Shown here: positions 48,050 to 60,024 of the stretch, piece by piece
Numbering within the stretch: position 1 is the first letter of the stretch
How the letters are laid out: each line of letters begins with the position of its first letter
Assembly (NCBI RefSeq): GCF_021730395.1
Contig: NW_026461083.1
Coordinates: 1 to 64,000 of the forward strand
Length of the DNA stretch: 64,000 nt
From: Mercenaria mercenaria
Lineage: Eukaryota > Mollusca > Bivalvia > Venerida > Veneridae
Direction: 5' to 3'
Program-made: the position numbers and the translations under genes
The notes under the pieces: model-generated
Seen by the model: only the letters and a program-made list of their open reading frames with translations
Told to the model about the DNA's origin: nothing
Database searches by the model: none

Positions 48050-48300
48050 TTTATTTAAGAAATAATTCATAACATAAGAGTGTTTTATTTATGCACGATG
48101 TGTGGTTATACGTCGGGCGTAATAATATCACGAGGGCGCAGCCCAAGGGAAAATATTTGTACGACGTATTATACCGCCCGAGTGTATAGATAGTGTTGAA
48201 ACACGGGTTTGCTATAAATTATTTCGATTCAAATATGCCATTAATCTAAAACAGAAGATAAGAGTGTTTTAAACGAGACAAGCGTATGAGAATATAATAT
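48050..48300. mobile_element. Foldback element, TATCACGAGGGCG-loop family
   Basis: The arms are less perfect than in the other copies: AAGAAATAATTCATAAC at the left pairs with TATAAATTATTTCG at about 48215-48228, and ATACGTCGGGCG pairs with CGCCCGAGTGTAT. The loop is ATATCACGAGGGCGCAGCCC. TTTCGATTCAAATATG follows the hairpin. Related to 3593 and 51905. Confidence 0.65.
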
Positions 48301-48532
48301 CTAACACTTTAAATCATACCAAATAATGTCTTATAATCTGCGTGAAATGTGCAGGTCTCTTTAATCATAGGCAAATACCTCAAAAACCAGCACACAAATC
48401 TAGATACATTTCATTTCACCATATTGTAGATCATATTTTTATTTTACCACCGTGAGAAGTTTATTAATATATACAATGTAGAAAAATCTGTTAGCGCAAA
48501 TTATGGTGGCATATTTCGGCCACGAGATATAG

Positions 48533-48998
48533 GGAATAATAGGTTAGTGCCGTAGATGAGAAAGTTTATCTGGCGAGGTGGAGGAGGTTATCGGGTGAGC
48601 CGAAGGCGAACCTGATAACATCCGGAGTCGAGCCTGATAAACTTTCTCCATCTTAGGCACTAACCTATTATTCTATTTATCTTGTCATTACTTCATTTTC
48701 CGATATTTGGCAATTTATTTTACAAAAATAAGCGTGCGACAACCGTTTTAATAACGTCATATTCGTAATGACGTCACTTATATAATGACGTAATCAACGA
48801 CAAAATCGCAATAACTTCTTCGTTTTTAAATAAAAACTCATTATTTGACCACTCATTTTCTTATGACAACAATATCGATCATAAGGTCACATGATCAACT
48901 GACCGTATATCACTGGTCACGTGTCAATTGACGGTATATCAAAAAAGATATACGGCACCCTCATATCGGGTCGAAAATACTGCAAGTGACAGGATAAA
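48533..48998. mobile_element. Foldback element, second copy of the 1683 family
   Basis: Same order as the insert in the LINE: GAATAATAGG arm, CCTATTATTC arm, TGACGTCA (48769), the ACATGATCAACTGACCGTA direct repeat and the end GTGACAGGATAA. It lacks an internal stretch present at about 2010-2050 of copy 1. Non-coding. Confidence 0.75.
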
Positions 48999-51904
48999 GC
49001 TAGATAGCTATCGCGGTACTTAAGATGGAATGCGCCTAATATGAAGTTATTGGGTGGGTTAGGGATAATAACAAGAAAGGACAAGATTCAAACAACATTT
49101 ACTCCCGTGGCGGGGCGGTTAAGTCAATGGTCATAAACTTAAAACTATTTGAACTTGTTGTATAATATTGAACTATGATATTTTACAATAATGATATATA
49201 CAATTAAATATGCATAAGTGTATTACAACAGAAAACTTGTTTATTGGTACTTTGAATAAGAAAAAGACGAGAAAAAACAATCATTATTATATAGAAAATA
49301 TATTTAAAGCCATTTTCAAAATAACATGATCAGTATTTTAAGCAAAGTTGTCGCATGGCGTATGTTAAACATTCTGTATTGAAACCATCTTGAACTTAAG
49401 TCGCCAGTTTTACAGTTATAAAGACCTCTTTTGAAAAGAAAACTCTCTTACTCACGTACCGCGATTCACATATGTAATGAGCCACCTCTGATGAATTAGA
49501 GTGTAAAATATTAAGATTTTAAAAGAGATATATCAGAAAAGCAAGTAAACTAAGCTATGATTTGAGGGTAGGGGTAGTGTAATGTAATTTTACTCGAAAA
49601 TTTCAATATAACATTTACTGCTCCCCATATTTTTTTGTAAGAAAAGCACGTTACGTCATTGCGTACCGTCCTAGTTAGCTTTATTTCCACAATAACAAAA
49701 TGCAATATAATACTGAGTCATAAGCGTAGGTGCTGGCTGCAAACAATATTATACACATTATTAAAATAGGTTCAATTACAAGATGGGTTTTTTTAACAAG
49801 AATGAAAATTGTCTCCGGATCTTGATTATACCCCGATAGCCTTGAAACTTTAATATGTAGAACATTTATGTCTATAAATATCATTTTACACTAAAACCAA
49901 ACACGATTTGTTTCTAAAAACACATCGAGGACAAATGACTCAAATGACAATGTTATACATTGTAGTCATCATGCATCACGCTGTTGCAACCAGATAAAAA
50001 CCAGCACACTTGTCGAGTTCCGCCATTGACAATATATGATACTCTAGTATAATTTGCACACAATTTCAAAGCTTGCGATTTATCCTAATTTTTGTTTCAG
50101 TATTGTCCATACATAATAAAATGTTTAAGATAAAGTTCATTTCGTTAGCAGTTATGTTTTAATAAACATCGGAGAAAAAAAAGTATATCTTTGTCCTTTC
50201 TCGCTTGATAAATCTAGGGTTTTCTTTTTTTGTGGTTGCACTCCGCGCAGAAACTTGACGGCCTTTACACTTCCTAAACATTTGGAAAATTAAAAAAACC
50301 CATTCAGTTGCAAATACATTTTCAAATCGCAAACGAAATAAAAAAGCAAAACATGTTTGCACGGTTTACGTATTTCTGAAACTGATTTGGGGCTTCTGTT
50401 ACTCATGCAGACAACTAGTCTGCGGAAAAGATATAAAACGGAACCGGAAGACATCGAGAAAATTGCATCGATATATTCAGACAACAAAGACGAATAACTA
50501 TAATATAAGGACGTCACCGCCTCGGGGATTTTCATCACCTAATATGAAAAAGACAAAGCCTCTGAGCGAGCGTAGCTTAAACGTCAAAGGAACTATTCAC
50601 TGCTCAAAATAATTCGCGAGAACCTATTCACTTGAAAAGAAACAGAAAATTAGTGACATCGTACCTGTAACAGCGAATATCATACGTTGCAAAATTTATG
50701 GAAAGCCGGTGTTACGGTGACATCATTAACTGCCGCGTTCATGTGGCTTTACGCTTATTAATGACATTTTATTCCATTTTCTAGCCAATGCTTGATCTTT
50801 TAAAAGAAAATAATAATATTTTTTTTGTTCAACTGGAAATCTTTCTTGCATTATTTTTGAGTGATGGATAATATTCAGCAATCAAATGAAGTTTTATATT
50901 CACTGAGAGAAAAGCATTTCCTGTGAGCACCTGTCCGCTAAGGACGCGTTTTTCGTAAAATAAACGTAAAATTGAAACTATTTCCATAAAATAACAATTT
51001 AAAAAACCTAAATGAATATAGAGATTGTAAATCAAATATGAAATTTAAAACACACACAAAAAAAAATTCCCGACATTGACGGAAGTAAAACAAAATGGCG
51101 GCGCCCTGACGTCGACGAAAATTTTTCAGGTGCATCACTTTGCCTCATTCGGCACACCTTTGTTAAATTCGCCTACACATTGCCGTAAGGCGAGCTATGC
51201 TCGCTATTAAGTATGTTTTTGTGCTTCATCTTTCAGTACAAGTAATATTCTAGAAATATACTAAAATAAATTGGTTTTTTTTTCAGTAATTATCACGAAT
51301 TCAATTTGATAACGTGTGAAAACATAAGTTAAATTAATCTTTAAATGAACATAGTGAAGTATTCTGTTTTCTATTTCTACAGCCTGTATTATCTGAATAA
51401 AAATATTATATCAAGGTGAGAAAAATTAAAAAAAAACTTCTAGGTAAATATGTTACGTGTTTCATTTACTACGGAGCCCCTAACGTGACATTTAGATATA
51501 ACATTCTTTTCTTTTTTCATTTCGTATTCTGGAAAGATTGTTGTATGTTTACAAATAAACAAGAACTATGTATAAAACAGATAGTCAGGGTATTTTATAT
51601 CAGTCCTTTAAGCACGTAGTTTTGTTAAAAATATAATAAGAAGCTATCATATAGAGCAAACAACATTTTTAATCCCCGAAAAATCCTCTGCTTGAGCATC
51701 ACTCGCGTTCATAAAAGAACACGTCTTCAAAACTGAAACTCAAACTAATCAACCAAATACACGATGTTAAAATTTGCTTATTTGAAACTGTCAGGTAATG
51801 TAAAATCATATGCATTATTCAATTGGCACAACAGATAATTCCAAAGGAAGCAAGTTTTAATTATGACATTATGTTTCAATAATTAATAAACTTTATTTTT
51901 CAAA
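48999..51904. other. Gene-free stretch
   Basis: Nearly 3 kb of AT-rich DNA with no frame over about 80 codons, no domain, and no RNA gene that I can recognise. Confidence 0.45.
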
Positions 51905-52240
51905 ATTTTATTTAGGAAAAAAGTTATAGCAAAAGAGTGTTTTAACACTATTTATGCATGATGGGTGGTTATACGTCGGGCGTAATAATATCACGAGGGC
52001 GAAGCAAAGTGAAATTATATGTAGAACGTTTTACCGCCCGAGTGTATAAATAGTGTAAAAGCACTCTTTTGCTATAAATTATTTCGATTCTAATATGTCC
52101 TCAATATAAAACAGTAGATAAAATATAGAAGCCCTCTTTTTCGTCGCAACAAAAACTTTGACGTCACCACACGTTCACGTGACGTCATTCTAGCGTTAGA
52201 GTGTTTTAACAGAGACAAGCATATTAGAATTATTAATATA
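51905..52240. mobile_element. Foldback element, TATCACGAGGGCG-loop family
   Basis: Arms TTATAGCAAAAGAGTG and CACTCTTTTGCTATAA, continuing inward through AACACTATTTAT/ATAAATAGTGT to CGGGCG/CGCCCG. The loop is ATATCACGAGGGCGAAGC. Directly after comes TTATTTCGATTCTAATATG, whose complement CATATTAGAAT recurs at about 52229, so the tail forms a second, outer pairing. TGACGTCA sites at 52159 and 52180. Non-coding. Confidence 0.7.
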
Positions 52241-52897
52241 ATTTATTCATTCATTTCTTTCTTTAATATGGAGACATGTAGGCCTGTATTCCAAAGAATA
52301 TATTTATGCCCTATGCAGTTAGGAAAAATAGTTTAATGATTGTGTGCTATGTTACAGTTACAATGTTTCATCTATAGAAAAGGCGTAAAATTTGCTCTGC
52401 ACATCGGCGATATCAGCTTTGAGTTATAATATGAAAATGTAATATTTGGAAGTATTGAATGAATATAGTGTCCGACAGATTTCTATTTTAGAAGGAAATT
52501 AGTTTGAAAAGCAATTCCATCTAAAAGAAAAATGTCACAACATAGCAACACAGCTTCTATTGGTCTTATTATATGCACCACTCATTGTAGGCTTATGAGT
52601 CGAATCTAACGATTGTTTTGGGGTTGGTTTAAAATATACATTTCAGAATCTCTCTGAGAAAGACTTAAGAATACGAATATTTGGACTCGCACTTCCAAAA
52701 TTATTTAGCATTTGCAAATATTCGGCGATGCAAACACTGTATTTAAGTGAATCTTATTTGTTATATAACATGTGAAAATTCTTGAAGAATACACTTTATA
52801 GCGAAATATACATTTTCGTTAAAATTATTCGTTTTATATCCATATATGGAGATGTTTAATATGACTAGTTATTTCTCAAAACAGACTGTTTACCAAA
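52241..52897. other. Gene-free stretch
   Basis: AT-rich, nothing recognisable. Confidence 0.4.
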
Positions 52898-52899
52898 TA

Positions 52900-53711
52900 C
52901 CGTATAAGTACTTTTTTGTGCAGGAACTTTATTTCTGCGTTTTCTGCGGAAGACAATATGACCGCAGATTTAAAATCCGCAGAAAATTTTGTCCTGACAT
53001 GCCGTGATACGACGATACAAGCCGCCATTATAATCCGATAGCGTTATTGGTTTTGTCCCACATGTAGCCGAAGGTGAAACTTTAGTAGTAACAGTAAAAG
53101 AATAGAACCGTTTTATTATTGCTTTGCTGTTAAATAAACCATAATAAAAACATCGAATTTGTTTTAATTTACGTTCACCATTGAGCAGTCTGCTGTCAGT
53201 TTCAATTTTCTTAAATTGTGTGACAAACACAATACATTGTATTCTTTGTGTCTATTGTTAACTGATCTGTCTGGCGATGGTCATATTTATCGTTATTTGT
53301 ATGGGACTCGAAAAAGGCGTGATTAACAAAAAATATCATACCGTTACAATACACAGTTGAGAATGTTTACAAAATATAGATTCAGGCATTTTTCGTGTCT
53401 GTTTGGCATGACCGTATTCATAAAATGACTGTTTCTCCTTGCATTATGTGATGATGACGATGTTACATCAGTATCCGTCAACTTTTATTTTCAAACCGGA
53501 AGCCAACTTAACTGTCAAAATAACAACAAAATACGTACCTGTCTATTTGAAATTAATGAAACAACCGGTGAATACAGAACCGCAGAAATAAATCCTATCA
53601 CAAACGTGAGAAGGAAGACACCGCAGAAATAAGGTACGCAGAAATTTAATACCACCACATTTTATAAAATATTGCAGAATATTAAGCCCGCAGAATTAAG
53701 TACTTATACGG
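52900..53711. mobile_element. TA-flanked MITE with CCGCAGAAAT subterminal words
   Basis: Termini CCGTATAAGTACTT and AAGTACTTATACGG are perfect inverted repeats flanked by TA (52898-52899, 53712-53713). Near both ends the word CCGCAGAAATAA or its complement recurs several times (52933, 52961, 52976, 53580, 53620, 53640, 53690). This fits a non-autonomous Tc1/mariner-like element with subterminal binding-site-like repeats. No transposase frame. Confidence 0.75.
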
Positions 53712-53713
53712 TA

Positions 53714-55889
53714 TTTGATATTGTCGTTCAATGACTAGCTTTTGTATTTCAGCAGGTATAGATCACATTACCATTAAAAGTGCGCAAACAACTAATATAA
53801 TGTAGCAGAGATCTACTGGACTGCATCAATCAAAGGAATCAAAACAACATTGAATCTAAGTATTTGGAGAATTTATACAGCCGTTACACATCAAATTTAT
53901 ATAAAGACTGTCTTGACAGTAAACAAAAAAAAAACCAACACAAAAACAAAAATAAAATAGCATGTCACGTCCCTGGCACCGGTTTTCGTAAAACTCTTTC
54001 ATTCAGATACATTAAATGGAATCCTTGGTTCCAGCTGCATAGAAAGGTCTGTCATTTGACTTGCCCTCCTATCAGATTGCCTAAGGTAAGATTGATATGC
54101 ACTTTTTAAATGTCCCTTTTGTTAAGCTTCTCGACATGAGTCCTGAACTAGTCTTGTAAAATACAAAACAATAATGGATAAGCAACAGCTGAAGCCGAGT
54201 TTAAAGATAAACATCGGTATATGTGCAAATGTTCAATAACGTTATGATGTCAAAGCGTCTCAACATGTGGACTAGTAGTTTGACAAGCTGCGGGTATCTC
54301 TATACGACTTTTAAGGGTAATGTGATCTATACTTGCTGAAATATAAAACTAGTCCTTGAACGATAATAAAAAAAAAGAAAGAAAAAAAAGTTTTATGTAA
54401 AAGCGTCTCCATATGTGGACTAATAGTTTGACAAGCTGAGCTGAGGGTGTCTCGATGAAAAGTTGCAGTTGCACATTATTTGTATGTCACATTAATATCT
54501 TTAATAAAGGAAAGTCCGCTACTATCTTTTACTATCACTTTATGCTTCTAGAGAGGTTTGTAATAAATTATAGATTAACGCCAGGGGCGCAGTAGTAAGC
54601 AGCTCGCATTACATCACCAGCGACCGTGTTGGATTCCCGAATTTCTTCTACATTTGTATATAAACAACATCATTTGGCTGTCATAACACATCACTCCGTA
54701 TCTGGACAGATTGCTGATATCATTCCTGGTCTTGTCGGCTCATGGATTCCTGCTACAATAGAAGTCCGCTTCAGTCGGTGATAGAAGTATAAGGGGTTTT
54801 GAAGCTTTGATTACATTTCTTGAACGGACTCAGGCAAACGGAGTGACTGTGCTACCATATACATGTAGTTCATTTGCATTCTGTATTCCAAAAAGAAACA
54901 TGTTGATAACTTTTTATCATATGTGTGACTTATATGACTTAAGATCTTACTTGCTCGTATGTGTTCAGACGAATGATGTAGATGTCCGCTAAAGAAAAAA
55001 GAAAAGAAATAAAAACTGAAGATACGTGGCTGATCTCATCTGTTTAACATGCATTGATATTATTTTCATTTTTCCATGCACTATTGCATTTAAATTTGTT
55101 TGGGAAAAATGCCCGTCTATACAGAAAGAGGACGAAATTTTAAACTATCGTTAAAATCTTATAAACTAGTTTCGAACCAGCGTAAATTTGTGATACAAAC
55201 CCGGATAAATTTTACTACGACTTTGCAAATAAGTTGCAGTATAAAAACAGTATGTTTCGGTAAACAAGGAGAAATGGACGTCGCAAGTTGATTTTTGTGT
55301 GTAAAATATGCAAGGTCGTATTAAAATTGAATTAAATGCGCAGTTTATACCAGACAGCTTAGATTTTACGAATGATATCATTTCTTGTTATAATCTATGT
55401 TAAATCTGCATAAATACATGTATATGTATTTGGCAACGTATAGTCGAGAGAAATTCTTTAGGAAACAGCGAATTTTCAATAAAATGTACCAAAATCTGAA
55501 GAATTAAAGCTTTACACATGTATTCTCCTAATTTTTGTCAAATAGGAGCAATCGATCCCTTGTAGAGGCCGCTGGAGCTAAAAATATAAATATCTTTAAA
55601 CGGTTTCTTTCCATGAATCGCTTTATGGATTTTCATCAAAGTTAGCAAAGTTAAACAGTAGCATCAATATAAGGTCCTTTTAGTTTAATGGGCGCGCTTG
55701 GCCACTTTAAGGGGTCGCTAAAGCTAAAAAATAGGAATCAAATCAAATGTCTTATTCTCATCAACTGCTTTATGAATATTCAAAAAAGACTTGGTCTGTA
55801 GCATTAAAATAGGATCCTCTCCAAAATGTATTCAAATGTGCACTTGACTCTTCTCATGGGCAATTAGTTTATACTTATTTGTATTAAAC
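53714..55889. other. Gene-free stretch
   Basis: Several 60-80 codon frames but none with a motif. 54290-54440 contains a short internal duplication (TGTGGACTA..TAGTTTGACAAGCTG at 54260 and 54413). Confidence 0.4.
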
Positions 55890-57025
55890 CTTTCCCACTG
55901 TATATTCATGTTGCACATACACATATAAGTGTAGATGTATAGATGAAACGATTATTAACATGCATGCCTACGTCAGCCAACCAGAATATATGTTGTCGGC
56001 TCGGCCGGACGGCAAATAGGGACGTTCGTCCAATTTTTCTGTAACGTCGACGAAAACATAACTATAGTGTCTCTGCAATAAGAAGCATTGAGACAGTGTG
56101 AATGGTGAACGATGGATAAATTACCACTTGGTCAGTATGCATGGGATCCATTGAACGAACTGTTTAGGTGAGAAATACGCTATTGAAATGGCTAGTATAT
56201 TCCCATTCACGATCAGGACTCCTAGGTGTACAAAGGCACTTTCTTTTTAGTCAGGGGCTATTGAGTGATCCCATTTAATTTGACAATAATACTTACCTGC
56301 AAACAGAGTTTTGTTTGAAAACATACCAAAGTATTCTGTACAATCATGGAATCCATACATTGTGAAAGATATTGCATGCCTTGAAAGAGTACATATATAT
56401 GCAAAAAGGTTAGTGCTCTAGTTAGCGGATTTAAATCAGGAAGAGCGTTTGGATCAATTAAATATGTATAGTCAGAAAGAATGGCGTTTAAGAGGTGACC
56501 TGATTGAAACCTAAAAGTTTTTGACGGGTAAATACAATTTTCATCCTGAAAAGTTTATCAAGTTATCAGATTTTCATCTACCTGAGGACATGCACTCATG
56601 CTCTATAAACAGATTCTTAAGAAGGGACTTCTTCTTCGGAAATTGTTTTTTCTCCATCAGAATAGTAAATGCATGGAATTAATTGCTCGAAAGGGATGTA
56701 AGTGCTCAGACAGTTACAACATTCATAAAAAGATTAGACCACCACTCGAACGTAGCCAACGGACATTGGACACAAGAGGCTTTGCCTAACCTTAAACTCC
56801 AATAAAAACTGTGAATGTAAATGTAAATGTAAATATTTAAATCCTTTTTGAAAGATTAAGGTACTGCATTTTCAGCCGATAAAACGGAAGGTTGCCAAAA
56901 TCAATAATGGCAATAATGGCGAAACGAATAGGTAAAATTATATAATTAAGATATGCCAGCCGTCCGGTTACAGGATAGCTAGAATGCAGCCTAGGCCTCC
57001 AGTTACCAGACGGCTTGACACTTGT
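55890..57025. repeat. Dispersed repeat, copy 2, split by a LINE fragment
   Basis: Same order of words as 22885-23555. Between the CATACCAAAGTAT word (56325) and the AAATCC..TTGAAAGATTA word (56840), about 500 bases are inserted that include a LINE 3' end. Non-coding. Confidence 0.65.
56545..56845 (+). mobile_element. 5'-truncated LINE, second copy
   Basis: Same 3' end as 26345-26685 (CAAGTTATCAGA, TTCTTAAGAAGGGACTTCTTC, TTCTCCATCAGAATAGTAAA) with a shorter GTAAAT simple tail. The C-terminal RT frame is interrupted, so this copy is older or less constrained. Confidence 0.75.
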
Positions 57026-58403
57026 TTTTGTGGACAGTGAAGCGTGTCCACAGATTTACCACACCACAAATTTACAGGCGATACGCTTATCCGGAACCGA
57101 AGAACAAGTAGTTCCATGTCCTCCATAATTTTTACGTAATTCATGTCTGATTTACTTTCCAAAAGCTTCTGAGATTCAACTTTATCAAACAAAAAAATGC
57201 ACTGCTTAAGTACATATTTGTCGTACTCTTATAACTAAAACAAAGTGTATGAAAATGAGCATGCTTGTTTTGATCACATGACCAAAACAATTCTTCATCA
57301 CGTGATCAAATTAAACTATAAATAACCTACAAAAAAGTACCATCAGCGTAGATCTATAATCGGTATTAAAACAAAGTTGCATCTTTTGTAAACATTTTAA
57401 ATAAAAACTCAATTCCTGTTAGAAATACTAATCGAAATTTTATTATTATAACAACACCAAATAGCTTGTTTTAGTCATACGAACTATCACAGCGTGCGTT
57501 CTGTTTCGATACGTAGATACGATACTGAATGATAAAATTGCACCCGTGTATCCGTCGAAGTTTGTAGCATAGAAATGGGTTTATGGAAAGATATATTTCA
57601 TTAAACCAACAAAAGAGGTGTTATCTTAGTTATTTTTCATAGAGAAAGATACGACCCTTTCATAATATTTACGTAAATAATTTTTATTTGCACGACTTAG
57701 GAAAATTATTGCAGCCGTAACGGAGGGGGCGAAAAATTCGAACCTGTTTTACGAAAATACGAACATATGCACTTCAATTTGATTCTAGCTGGTGTTTGTG
57801 ATTGACATATCATTAAAGGTATAATTAATTCGAAAGAAACATTATTTTTAACAAGTTCGCCCTTTAATCGCCAGTAGATTCGCGGTGTTTTCGTCCCCAA
57901 ATATTCACGTACTGGCGTAGATTTGTTATCGGATAATTATACAATAGCGGGATTCGGAAGACTGCAATCAAATTATTTGAGACAATTCAAACTAAGTTTG
58001 AAAAAATTCTTTTTTTTAACAATAAAATTCGTAAAATGATCCTTTGGGAGCATAGAATGCAACCAGGAAGAATAATAGCAGACTCGGTTTGAATGAGTCT
58101 GTTCATAACAGGTAATGAAATGTGTAACACCTCTTACGCCCCCTAGCACCGGCTTAAGCGGAACTCTATTACACATTATGTTGAATGGACTCCATGATCC
58201 AAAAGGATCAAAAATATAACAACACTAAAAGGCCCAAAAGTACTATTAATTTCCCATAGGGTTACATACAAATATATCAATGCAAGACTTTGACACAATG
58301 TTCTGAAGAATGCAAATACCTTCTCTTTAGAAATCTATCCGAGAGAAACACAAAAATCACTTTGGAGTGACCTGTTGACCTGCTACTTTTCTCCTCACAT
58401 CTG
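57026..58403. other. Gene-free stretch
   Basis: No supported gene. The short minus-strand frames at 56968-57192, 57706-57900 and 57973-58176 show no motif. Confidence 0.4.
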
Positions 58404-58665
58404 TCAGAATGAATAGTGTATTGCATTTTTACAAAGTGAAGCGGTCCAGCCTACTTTTTTACAAATCCGCAGACAGTCATTTGCAAAAGAAAACATGATT
58501 TTCCAGCAAATTTTTACCCCTTTCTCTTCATTTACATCAGATCTATAAAATTTGGCTACTTTCAGAAGCTCAGGATATCTATTTACAATCAAATCCATCA
58601 CGAAATGAGGGACCTCTTTTCTCTCGGATACACTTCCTTTAGTTAACGAAGGGCAGGTAACTGTA
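58404..58665 (-). CDS. Possible exon or gene remnant, unknown protein
   Basis: An open minus-strand stretch of about 86 codons ending TASLCKNAIHYSF-stop. It includes VPHFVMDLIVNRYPELLKVA, then DVNEEKGVKICWK and CLRICKKVGW. The balanced composition (amphipathic helices, several Cys and Trp) is more protein-like than the other short frames of this region. A TACAG sits just before its open start, so it could be a last exon. I do not recognise the family; a decayed transposase exon is possible. It has no supported neighbours. Confidence 0.3.
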
Positions 58666-59321
58666 CCTTATTACCAAAACAGTTTCCAGCCATAGATTGG
58701 CCAGGGTCAAAATCTGTCATTAGAGATAAAACCTTGAAGTGAAGACTGTTTTGATGTTTGAAATATTTGTTGATGTGAGTTTTCGATTAACAAGTTTAAG
58801 AATGGTATGTTGCAGAAATTCTGGCAGATGCGAATGTAAGCTTGGTGGCATTATTTTCGTATAACTGCTTGAAATGCGTATATACCACTATCAGCATTCA
58901 GCTTCTCGTGAACTGCCAAATATCATATAGGCCTCACACAGTTGAAAATAGTGAAAAAAGTAATCGGTTGACAGGTATTTTTGTCCACCTCTGCAAGTAA
59001 TACTTGAAACTGAGTACAGAATGCAAGTAGCTATTTGGCTCTATCATTTCCCCTAACATTTTAAGGCCACATGGAAAAATGGCTATTTTGGGCTGAAATG
59101 TCATGTATTTTCGCGGGCTGAAATTATCTTTTATGTGGCTGGTGGATTTAAAAATCTATGCTTTGTATGAAGTAACTATGTATTTTATTTCTTCTTTAAG
59201 TAAGATGTAAACAGGTATCTTTTTATTTTCAGGTCTGCATCTCGTAAAATATCAGAAGCCGTCTGACTTGACCACATCGCTCTGAAGTCCGAAGTACTAT
59301 AAAAAAACCGGCATCTGCTAC
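58666..59321. other. Gene-free stretch
   Basis: No frame, RNA gene or repeat identified. Confidence 0.4.
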
Positions 59322-59571
59322 CTTTGTTTGTTTGTTTTGGGTTTAACGCCGTTTTTCAACAGTATTTCAGTCATGTAACGGCGGGAAGTTAACCAAGTCA
59401 GTGTTCCTGGATTCTGTGCCAGTACAAACCTGTTCTCCGCAAGTAACTGCCAACTTCCCCACATGAATCAGAGGTGAAGGACGAATGATTTCAGACACAT
59501 GCCCGGGGATCGAACTCACGACCCCGCGGTCCGTAGACCAACGCTCTCCCTACTGAGCCAAGCGGGCGGTT
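59322..59571 (-). mobile_element. tRNA-derived SINE
   Basis: Minus strand: CCGCCCGCTTGGCTCAGTAG head (A box), GTGAGTTCGATCCCCGGGC B box, a body with CACATGTGTCTGAAATCATTC-like text and a 3' end AAAAACGGCGTTAAACCC followed by AAAC repeats. The GTTAAACCC end recalls the V-SINE-type 3' domain also present at 38297. Confidence 0.75.
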
Positions 59572-59624
59572 TACAACAATAAAACATGCCTGTTGTCATG
59601 ATTATGAGGCACATTACATTAATC

Positions 59625-59962
59625 TAGTGCGTGTGTGTGTTTTGGTTTAACGTCTTTTTCAACAATCTTTTTCAGTCATATTAACGACGGTATCTACTTG
59701 TAGCAATCAGCACAACGCCCAGCTTCATAGTACGGCCTCACTGGAAATCACGTAGTAGACACATGGCATGATAACCCACCCAGTCATATTATACTGACAC
59801 TGGGCTAACCAGTCCTAGCACTATCCTCTAAATGCTGAACGCCAAGCGAAATAGCTACTAGTACCATCTTTTACGTCTTTGGAATGACGCGGCCGGGGAT
59901 CTAACCCACAACCTCACGCACTCGAAGCGGACGCTCTACCACGTACTAGGCTACCGAGGCGG
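59625..59962 (-). mobile_element. tRNA-derived SINE, different head
   Basis: Minus strand: CCGCCTCGGTAGCCTAGTACG head, GGTTGTGGGTTAGATCCCCGG B box, long body, and 3' end AAAAAGACGTTAAACC followed by AAAACAC. It shares the GTTAAACC end with its neighbour but not the body, so it is a second SINE family or subfamily. Confidence 0.7.
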
Positions 59963-60024
59963 TGTACAGCTGAAAAATGACAGAATGCAACCTGAAGATC
60001 ATGATGTGTGCTGATATTTATGCC

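Noticed and set aside
53864-54109. 81-codon basic frame
   Set aside because: Lys/Asn-rich start from an A-rich run, no domain, no conserved neighbour.
54585-54660. Possible tRNA-like head
   Set aside because: Only a weak A-box-like and GATTCCCG-like word; spacing and arms do not fit.
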